From assembly GCA_001770015.1 (NCBI GenBank), contig MEQB01000022.1:90104-154103 (forward strand): a DNA stretch of 64,000 nucleotides, given 5' to 3'. The notes below the pieces were generated by a model that saw only the letters and a program-made list of their open reading frames with translations, had not been told where the DNA came from and made no database searches. Both the position numbers and the translations under genes were made by a program. Shown here one piece after another: positions 58,054 through 64,000 of this stretch (its first letter is position 1; each line of letters opens with the position of its first letter). This DNA comes from Bdellovibrionales bacterium RIFOXYC1_FULL_37_79 (GTDB lineage: Bacteria; Bdellovibrionota; Bacteriovoracia; Bacteriovoracales; Bacteriovoracaceae).

Positions 58054-58835
58054 GAGTTTTAATCGACATTTTTTAGAAATTTCTTATATTTCTGTGATAT
58101 TTTGTAATATCCCGGCGATTGTGTCCTAAACATTTTAGTCAACTATTCCCAAAAGCATGCTACGATAATAATTGAAAGTTATCTGAGTTCACTATTTTCA
58201 CAAGAAAAAATCCATCACAAAGCTCATCTTTTGCAAAATTAATAATACTCTAATCCTCCGAAGATATCTTTTTTAATAATTTTTGATAATCTGATATCTG
58301 TGATTCTGGCGTTGAAGAGGTTGGATTCTTATAAAGTAAATGGATACCTTTTTGAATTGCTTTTATCGTCACTTCCTCCAGTACGCTCGTTTACCTAAGT
58401 GTTTGACAGTAAAAAATACCAATTTTGTCACGATATTTACGGGCCTTCGGTACTAACAAACTCTAGAACTGCGTTACCTCTATTGCTCATAAGTTACTGT
58501 TATGTTTAGTTTGTGCATTTTAATATTTAGTTTTGAGTTTTTTTACATCCGCATATTTAATATGTGTTGAAATAAATAGTATATGTGGAGTGCTGTGATA
58601 AAACATGAAATAAATACTATTTAACTTAAGTAGTTTTTATCCGAAGAGTAATGTGTATGAGATTTATAACTACACGTTTAATACTGTTTTTATTTTATAA
58701 TAGGTTGGCATATTCAACTCAAAAAATAGCGAGTGCCTATAAAGTTTTTGTAAATTATCAAAAGATTAATATCATTGCTAGTAAACTTATCTCAAGGATT
58801 TTAATTAATGCCACTCTTTATTATTGAGGTATTGG
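58054..58835. other. Long intergenic region, 782 bp
   Basis: Divergent gap between two exported-protein genes. It has a small dyad GATATT-TTGT-AATATC at 58096-58111, very AT-rich sequence and one short ORF (58657-58827) described separately. No RNA gene or repeat is recognised. Confidence 0.5.
58657..58827 (+). CDS. Possible 56-residue peptide upstream of the radical-SAM gene
   Basis: ATG at 58657, 56 codons, TGA at 58825-58827, just before the GTG of the radical-SAM gene. Starts MRFITTRLILFLFYN, a possible hydrophobic leader, but has no good Shine-Dalgarno, no cysteine and no recognisable precursor motif. It is listed only because short peptides next to radical-SAM enzymes are often substrates; it may be a chance frame. 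Confidence 0.2.
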   Translation: MRFITTRLILFLFYNRLAYSTQKIASAYKVFVNYQKINIIASKLISRILINATLYY

Positions 58836-61046
58836 GTGTTGATCAATTTTAAAAAATTAATTTTTCTTGCCATTTTTTTGTTATTTTCCACATTTGTTTT
58901 AGGGATAAACACAGCAACTCGCGATTTTGAACCGATAGCAAACAGCGCTGAATTTAAAAAGTGGTATGATGAAAATCAAACCAAGGGCGTTGGCAAAGAT
59001 ATTGCCGATGAGGCAAAAGCTTTGGCAGAAAAAATGACTTGGGGGGAGGCTGATGAGATTTATAGTAGATCCGGAGTTGGATTTATAGAAGCGGTTAGGG
59101 GATGTATCCATAAGTGCGTCGGTTGTATGTTTCGATGTGATTTGAAACATGGATTTCAAAAAATGACGTGGGAGACTTTTGAAGGAACTTTAAAAAAACT
59201 GGTGGGTCTAGAATCCGCCTTAAGTAACATTGAAAATAAGAAAATACATTTACTTAATGCTGATTTACTGGGCTTGTATCGAAGTAGTGACCCTATGAAT
59301 AATTTATTAACTGATAAAAATGGAAAAAAAATTCCAAACGATATTATGATGAAAAAAACTTTCGAGATAACCAAACGTCCCGTATTCATTTTTACTGCGG
59401 GCTGGCCTCCTGATAATAAAATTCTTCAAGAATCCGCAGAAAGATTAATTGCTGATTTTGTTAAAGGTGGTGAAGACGCAAAATATATTGATCACATAAA
59501 ATTTGAAATCAAACCACATACCGCTGCTTTCACAAACCATCTTGAAAAAATGATGATCCAATTTTTACAAGAAAATGCTGAATTTATGAACACCCATGGT
59601 GATGATTTTAATAAGCACAAACTAGATTTTCAAAAATATACAAACCCTGAGAGTGCATGGGAATTTTATGACAGTTTGGCCTCACAAAATTTTGATAGAA
59701 TTATGGATAGTTCAAAATATATGAAAGATAGGGTTCAAAACTTAAAAGATCTACTCCCTGTCATTAACGATGAAAAAAGAGATGCTAGATTGGTATTGTA
59801 CGGATCTAAACAAAACGAATTAGGAAAAACAGCCGAAAATTTCAAAAGACTGATTGCCCCATTTATGCAGCCCGGTCGCCTGGCCACATATTTAAATGAC
59901 ACTCATTTGGGTGGAAAATTAAACATGAAAAAAGTAGTCACTACTGATACCTGGAATTTTAACGTATTAGATGATGAACGTGTTGTTAAATTTCCTAATT
60001 CAGTCTTCGCTGGGAATCTTTCTGTTTCTGTTCATCCAAACGGTACAATCTCAATTGATTCAAGTATGAAAGATCGAAATTTTATGACCTTGTCTGATAA
60101 TCCTCACATCAAAAGTCTAGTATCCAAAGAATTGATGATTACTAGTAATCGAAAATTATGGCAAATTGCAAGAGATCGTTTGGATACTACCCAAGAACCA
60201 TTTTTATCTGAAGGAGAAATTGATAGCATAAAACAGCAACTGATTGAAAATAAAATCATCGATAAAAATTTTAAAGTTGAGATTTTTGACAAAAGGGTAA
60301 CCTATCATGATTTTAGTGGAAAAAAGAATGTTCCGCTTGCCCAAGTGGTTATTAATGGAAAAGGACCATTTTGGTTTGAATTTGATGAAGGATTACTTTT
60401 TGATAACAACTTAAGAAAAGTTGACTCAATAAAGGCCAAAATTTCAAAAAAAAGAATTTTACTTGAAAGCGAGTTTCAAGCAATCGAGGATGATTTGCTT
60501 GAAAATAATACAATTGCACGTGGATCTGATTTACAACTTAGTAGAAAAGAAGTTCGTTATGGCGATTTTAATGGGAAAACAAACCAGCCTTATATTGAAT
60601 TTACTATGGATGGGCATGGGCCATTCATTTACTGGCCAGAAGATAGAAGTCTAATGGATCAAGAGAAAAATGTGATCAAATCTTTAAGTGATTTACACAT
60701 TACGGAAAAAGAATTAAGTCTGCAGGAAGTTGAAGCAATTAAAAAGGAGTTGCTTGAAAAAAAACTTATTTCTAAAACAGATAAAGTTACATTTTCCCCC
60801 TACAGCTTTTATAAGACCGTAAATGGAAAAAAGAATGTCCCCGTCGTAGCAGTTAATATAAATATTCCAGATGAAAGTTATCATTCAATTTGGAGAGAAA
60901 AGAGGAAATGGTTTGCTCCTGGTCATGATTACTTAGAAGAATCCGTTTTTGGAGAGTACAATGAATTAATTTCGTCACGAAACGTGCCAAGACTTGGTCC
61001 GTGCCTTTTTCAAATATTAGAGAATGTTGATAAACCACGTCCATGA
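58836..61046 (+). CDS. Predicted exported radical-SAM-like protein with three C-terminal repeats
   Basis: 736 residues from GTG 58836 (GAGG 6 bp upstream; TTG 58824 is an alternative). A hydrophobic N-terminus (KKLIFLAIFLLFSTFVLG) looks like a signal peptide or anchor. The radical-SAM Cx3Cx2C motif is in GCIHKCVGC (Cys90, 94, 97), with a fourth Cys at 101 (FRCD). The following sequence has the repeating beta/alpha pattern of a TIM-like barrel (IHLLNADLLGLYRSSDP, VFIFTAGWPPDN). From about 454 there are three tandem repeats of about 65 residues (near 454-518, 540-603, 626-686), each LS..E...I...L-E then K...VPxxxV-I-GxGPF. Radical-SAM enzymes are almost always cytoplasmic; a periplasmic one is unexpected. 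Confidence 0.7.
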   Translation: MLINFKKLIFLAIFLLFSTFVLGINTATRDFEPIANSAEFKKWYDENQTKGVGKDIADEAKALAEKMTWGEADEIYSRSGVGFIEAVRGCIHKCVGCMFRCDLKHGFQKMTWETFEGTLKKLVGLESALSNIENKKIHLLNADLLGLYRSSDPMNNLLTDKNGKKIPNDIMMKKTFEITKRPVFIFTAGWPPDNKILQESAERLIADFVKGGEDAKYIDHIKFEIKPHTAAFTNHLEKMMIQFLQENAEFMNTHGDDFNKHKLDFQKYTNPESAWEFYDSLASQNFDRIMDSSKYMKDRVQNLKDLLPVINDEKRDARLVLYGSKQNELGKTAENFKRLIAPFMQPGRLATYLNDTHLGGKLNMKKVVTTDTWNFNVLDDERVVKFPNSVFAGNLSVSVHPNGTISIDSSMKDRNFMTLSDNPHIKSLVSKELMITSNRKLWQIARDRLDTTQEPFLSEGEIDSIKQQLIENKIIDKNFKVEIFDKRVTYHDFSGKKNVPLAQVVINGKGPFWFEFDEGLLFDNNLRKVDSIKAKISKKRILLESEFQAIEDDLLENNTIARGSDLQLSRKEVRYGDFNGKTNQPYIEFTMDGHGPFIYWPEDRSLMDQEKNVIKSLSDLHITEKELSLQEVEAIKKELLEKKLISKTDKVTFSPYSFYKTVNGKKNVPVVAVNINIPDESYHSIWREKRKWFAPGHDYLEESVFGEYNELISSRNVPRLGPCLFQILENVDKPRP

Positions 61047-61054
61047 GTGTGAAG

Positions 61055-61250
61055 AGAGTATAGGAAAAATAAAGGGGTAGATGATTTCACCCCCTACACA
61101 TGAAATCAAAACTCTCCCTCTACATATTCTGCAAAAATCTACTCAAGTTAATAAATTTTTCCAGAAAAACACCAGAAAAACGCATACTAAGGGAATATGA
61201 CGACTATCCCGCCGTCCTGGCGGGATAAAGAAATTAGCTCAAAGCTTCTC
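61055..61250 (-). repeat. IS91-like element end, copy 1
   Basis: About 196 bp, nearly identical to 63609-63813. It contains the last codons of the transposase (AGAGAAGCTTTGAGCTAA on the minus strand), a hairpin TATCCCGCC-N5-GGCGGGATA (61205-61227), and at its left end GGGGT-N10-ACCCC next to CCTATACTC (minus strand), similar to the 3' (oriIS) ends of IS91/ISCR elements. It begins 9 bp after the radical-SAM gene stop and ends at a truncated lipoprotein gene. Confidence 0.75.
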
Positions 61251-61462
61251 TAGATTACGTCTGCCTTGTCAGACTCTGAAAAATCAGCGGAAATCATGAG
61301 ATCTAAGTTACTGCTGGAAACCAAGTTATTGTTCCATCTGATAGTGGCATTATCGAAGCTTAAAGGAAGTAAGGAAGAGGGAGAGCGATTTTCCTTTTGT
61401 TCCAACTCAAGACAGGATGAGCAAACTGCGAATATCAAAATAAATTGTATTAAACTTTGCAT
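61250..61462 (-). pseudogene. Lipoprotein gene truncated by the IS91-like end
   Basis: 70 residues starting at ATG 61462 (weak AGAAG site). It begins MQSLIQFILIFAVCSSC with a lipobox-like Cys17 and continues SFDNATIRWNNNLVSSSNLDLM. The reading frame ends at a TAG (61250-61252) whose last base is the first base of the IS repeat, so the gene was cut by the element and stops at the junction. The remaining sequence (IRWNNN..., LMISADFSESDKADVI) recalls the start of exported matrixin-type metalloproteases, but too little remains to be sure. Confidence 0.55.
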
Positions 61463-61468
61463 TGCCAA

Positions 61469-61664
61469 GCTTCTTGTTTAAAGGGCCAATAGCTAATAAC
61501 TGATCGGTTATTAAGAGAAGAAATTGACTGGAAATTAACTTGAGTGTTTTAATGGAAGAATATTTCAGTATTATAAAGTATTGTATAATTTCAGCATGTT
61601 AGCGCAGGTTTGTATATAAATAACCAGATTTAAAGCACGTTAAGAACGACCAGCGAAGCGTAAT
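61469..61664. other. Gap of 196 bp
   Basis: No ORF seen. A short inverted repeat TAATAAC-N5/6-GTTATTA lies near 61494-61513. Confidence 0.35.
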
Positions 61665-62771
61665 TTAGTTGGGAGAGTAATAACTAGGCCAATTTCGTTG
61701 ACAATATACCGATAAAGTATTGAGCATCTTCAAATCATCACTTTGTTCTTCTTCGCAAAGCTCGATAGCTTTTCGATATTGAGAACCATATTTTTCTAAA
61801 ATGGCGTTATAAACTTTCTCATATTCTTTTTCCATTTCATTTATTTGATCAAGATAAATACTTGGGTCGTCAAAGTCCGATTTGATAAACTGATTGATTT
61901 GTTTATATTGATTTTCAATTCCTCTCATTATTTCAGGATTTAATTTTTCGTAGTAATTACCACTAATTTCAGATCCCAAAGATCCTCCGACTCCTGCTCC
62001 GGCCAGGATTAAAGCACCTGAAGAAACAAATTGATAGGATTTCAAACTAATATTAAGTCCAAGCCCGGTTAATATTGTGTAACCAAATTTGCTAAGAAGT
62101 AGTTGAGGAACAACAAGTGAAGCAACAGATGATGCTATGAAAACGTTGGCATCATATTCCGCCTTTTCAAGTTCTTTTTCTGCTAAAAAATTACTCAGCT
62201 TGAAAATATCGGTAAACTTTCTGGTCCCAAAAAGTGAAATAATAAGTTTATTCAATGAATTTTCTTTTTTTATAAGATTTTTTTTCCAAACAGGCCTTGT
62301 CTCGGGCCCGGAAACACATACATTTTTTACTGAACCAAAAACAAGTCCTCCTTCAGCATCGGCAAGCGCCAGTTGCACCATCTGATAAGAAATACCGGCC
62401 AAAATTTCTATCCGGGCCTGAGAGTAATAATAATCATCATTTTTTTTATTGAGTAAACCTACAGCGATATTAATAGTTTTAATTAATTCCTTTTGAACTT
62501 GTTTTGTCAAAGCTGTATATAAATCGCATTGTTTTTTTACATGACTATAGTGATGTTTTTGTTTTTCCAAATCTACCATTACCGTATCTAAATTGGCACT
62601 GAAATTTGAATAGAGTTCACTTAAGGCGTCTAAATCAGTAACTGCTTGTCTTCCGTTGATCACATTATAGAGAGATTTTGCATCTAAATTGGGAAACGTA
62701 TCAGCGCTACTTGCATTAATAAATAGCGCTGAAATAATTATTATAAATATGAAGTACTTAACTATATTCAT
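61665..62771 (-). CDS. Exported protein with Gly-rich hydrophobic segments, gene 2 of two-gene cassette
   Basis: 368 residues with signal peptide (to NASSADT). The first 120 residues are helical and charged; residues about 210-275 contain long hydrophobic, glycine-rich stretches (VFIASSVASLVVPQLLLS, ALILAGAGVGGSLGSEI) that could insert in a membrane, followed by helices and a CQRNWPSYYSPN end. Six cysteines. Its ATG directly follows the TAG of the upstream gene. I do not recognise the family; the pairing and hydrophobic Gly segments recall small membrane-active proteins. Confidence 0.55.
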   Translation of the reverse strand: MNIVKYFIFIIIISALFINASSADTFPNLDAKSLYNVINGRQAVTDLDALSELYSNFSANLDTVMVDLEKQKHHYSHVKKQCDLYTALTKQVQKELIKTINIAVGLLNKKNDDYYYSQARIEILAGISYQMVQLALADAEGGLVFGSVKNVCVSGPETRPVWKKNLIKKENSLNKLIISLFGTRKFTDIFKLSNFLAEKELEKAEYDANVFIASSVASLVVPQLLLSKFGYTILTGLGLNISLKSYQFVSSGALILAGAGVGGSLGSEISGNYYEKLNPEIMRGIENQYKQINQFIKSDFDDPSIYLDQINEMEKEYEKVYNAILEKYGSQYRKAIELCEEEQSDDLKMLNTLSVYCQRNWPSYYSPN

Positions 62772-63326
62772 CTATTTCAAATCTACTTCTTCAATTAATC
62801 CATCTTCCGTTGTTGCTTGAACTGCAGCTGTACCAGCGTAACCTAGACCTGCTCCGCTTCCTACAAATAGTATCCTTGCTCCCCAATTAAAGATATTATT
62901 TAATATAGAATACTCACCACTACCTCTCGTCTGGTCTAACTTCATGTGTCTCATAGCAACAAATCCAATTGCTCCACCAACAACGGCTCCAGTTATTCGA
63001 GAAATTCTTCTGTCACTTCTAATATTATTATTATATACGCTGATTTTTACATTCAACGATTCTTCAAGTTCATTCAACTTAACTATAATTTCATCAGTTA
63101 ATATATTTTCATGTTTTAATATTGCCACTTTTCCATAAACTTCTTTTTCGAGTTCATTTAAACCAACTATGATTTGCTCATCCTCTTGATCAAATATCTC
63201 ATTTGCTATATCAGAAGATGAATTTTTATTTTCTAAATAATCGCCCAAGCGATTTGCAACATCAACTTTGGCCAATAAATTCGTTGATAAAGTTAAAACA
63301 AACAATACAATTAAAAGTTTATTCAT
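62772..63326 (-). CDS. Exported protein with Gly-rich hydrophobic segments, gene 1 of two-gene cassette
   Basis: 184 residues with a signal peptide (to NLLAKVDV) and AGGAGGAAAC upstream. After a helical region (KNSSSDIANEIFDQEDEQIIVGL) the C-terminal half has ITGAVVGGAIGFVAM and ILFVGSGAGLGYAGTAAV, two glycine-zipper-like hydrophobic segments. It lacks cysteines. It is directly upstream of the second gene with no gap. Together they form a small cassette flanked by the two IS91-like repeats. Function is unknown. Confidence 0.55.
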   Translation of the reverse strand: MNKLLIVLFVLTLSTNLLAKVDVANRLGDYLENKNSSSDIANEIFDQEDEQIIVGLNELEKEVYGKVAILKHENILTDEIIVKLNELEESLNVKISVYNNNIRSDRRISRITGAVVGGAIGFVAMRHMKLDQTRGSGEYSILNNIFNWGARILFVGSGAGLGYAGTAAVQATTEDGLIEEVDLK

Positions 63327-63608
63327 AGTTTCCTCCTATCAAAATTATTGAGTCTGGGTTATTACCAAAGACATCGAGTTTTAAGGTTATCGATAGTTGA
63401 ATATATACTAACTTTATTAGTCGTGCAACGCGCCGCGTAATTATTACGCAATAAATATTTCCTAACTAGACTACAATAATGGTGATGAAATTATTAATAG
63501 TCCTCTCATCTTAAGTAGATACATGGAAATTTTATAACAGTTAAAAATTTTGTGAAAGAAAACGATCAATTTCAATATATTAGATAAAATTCAACACCAT
63601 TGTTCTAT
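63327..63608. other. Upstream region of the two-gene cassette
   Basis: About 280 bp without a gene. It holds a perfect dyad GCGTAAT-T-ATTACGC at 63435-63449 that could be an operator for the cassette; otherwise AT-rich sequence. Confidence 0.4.
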
Positions 63609-63813
63609 AGAGTATAGGAAAAATAAAGGGGTAGATGATTTCACCCCCTACACATGAAATCAAAACTCTCCCCCTACATATTCTGCAAAAAGCTACTCCA
63701 GTTAATAAATTTAATAAATTTTTCCAGAAAAACACCAGAAAAACGCATACTAAGGGAACATGACGACTATCCCGCCGTCCTGGCGGGATAAAGAAATTAG
63801 CTCAAAGCTTCTC
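63609..63813 (-). repeat. IS91-like element end, copy 2
   Basis: Same sequence as 61055-61250 apart from a few substitutions and a 9 bp duplication of TAATAAATT. Here it is joined to the transposase reading frame at its right side, so this is the intact 3' end of the element with the hairpin TATCCCGCC/GGCGGGATA and the terminal CCTATACTC. Confidence 0.78.
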
Positions 63814-64000
63814 CACTAGACGAAAAATCGATCGATCGAACTTCAATCTTGTCTACGAGCTCCTCCCCTAACGATATGAGAATCCTTTTAATCTCTTTGG
63901 AATCCAAAACATAGTTGGCCACTTTCATGCGTCCACCACATTTTTCACACTTCATAACGTCGATATTGAATGTCTTTTTAAGCAGTTCGGCCCAAGGAAT
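63797..64000 (-). CDS. IS91-family transposase, C-terminal part (5' beyond window)
   Basis: Open frame from the right window edge to the TAA at 63797-63799, 67 codons. It reads IPWAELLKKTFNIDVMKCEKC then GGRMKVANYVLDSKEI and KRILISLGEEL, matching the C-terminal end of IS91/IS801-type Y2 transposases (LL-K-F-IDV--CP-CGGRM pattern) including a CxxC pair. Such elements move by rolling-circle replication without inverted repeats. The catalytic tyrosine region lies outside the window. Confidence 0.8.
   Translation of the reverse strand: MPWAELLKKTFNIDVMKCEKCGGRMKVANYVLDSKEIKRILISLGEELVDKIEVRSIDFSSSGEALS

Overview
The window reads as chromosome of an AT-rich Gram-negative bacterium. Many exported proteins, outer-membrane barrels, lipoproteins, KDO (LPS) biosynthesis genes, a methyl-accepting chemotaxis receptor and a TIGR02147-type regulator (a family I associate with Bdellovibrio-like bacteria and Fibrobacter) together suggest Bdellovibrionota, perhaps the Bacteriovoracales side. 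That placement is inference; there is no rRNA gene or other decisive marker here.

Layout. 1-11048 (mostly minus strand): a DUF2298 membrane protein running off the left edge, pyrD, a FlgT_C-like lipoprotein, an exported protein of unknown function, dnaE, then a small exported protein translationally coupled to an exported M13-like zinc metalloprotease. 11349-16924 (mostly plus): small exported proteins, a TIGR02147 regulator coupled to an exported HExxH/beta-barrel protein and a lipoprotein, an exported HAD-like protein and a small barrel. 16939-23050 (minus): an aminotransferase-guaA-guaB purine block, then a FecR-domain protein and a TPR lipoprotein. 23319-32335 (plus): a maltodextrin operon of ROK sugar kinase, malE, exported GH13 enzyme, malQ, malF and malG. 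32419-42610: a coiled-coil protein, chemotaxis receptor, soluble Cache protein, a 980-residue exported protein, an AAA_14/DUF4143 ATPase bracketed by inverted-repeat-like sequences, and an IS66 transposase fragment. 42665-45108 (minus): the matching sugar ATPase (malK-like) and a LamB-type porin. 45227-50295 (minus): gpsA, DUF493, kdsC, kdsA, pyrG and kdsB as a tightly packed operon. 50399-54357 (plus): a small exported protein, TolC-family protein, barrel, and purB. 54491-55770: a decayed group II intron. 55882-64000: a low-GC accessory region with a large exported protein, a predicted exported radical-SAM protein carrying three C-terminal repeats, two directly repeated ends of an IS91-like element (one of which truncates a lipoprotein gene), a two-gene exported cassette between them, and the C-terminus of the IS91-like transposase at the right edge.

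How the genes work together. The mal genes form a near-complete alpha-glucan route: exported GH13 enzyme, LamB porin, MalE/F/G with the MalK-like ATPase, MalQ, then ROK glucokinase, split into two blocks by about 10 kb that contains sensory genes and mobile DNA. The kds genes plus pyrG make CMP-KDO and its CTP. guaB/guaA and purB serve purine synthesis and pyrD/pyrG pyrimidines.

The most unusual items are the exported radical-SAM-like protein with its tandem repeats, the IS91 end duplication with a gene cut exactly at its boundary, and the HEGLH metalloprotease-like domain fused to an outer-membrane barrel under a TIGR02147 regulator. No tRNA, rRNA or CRISPR array was seen.
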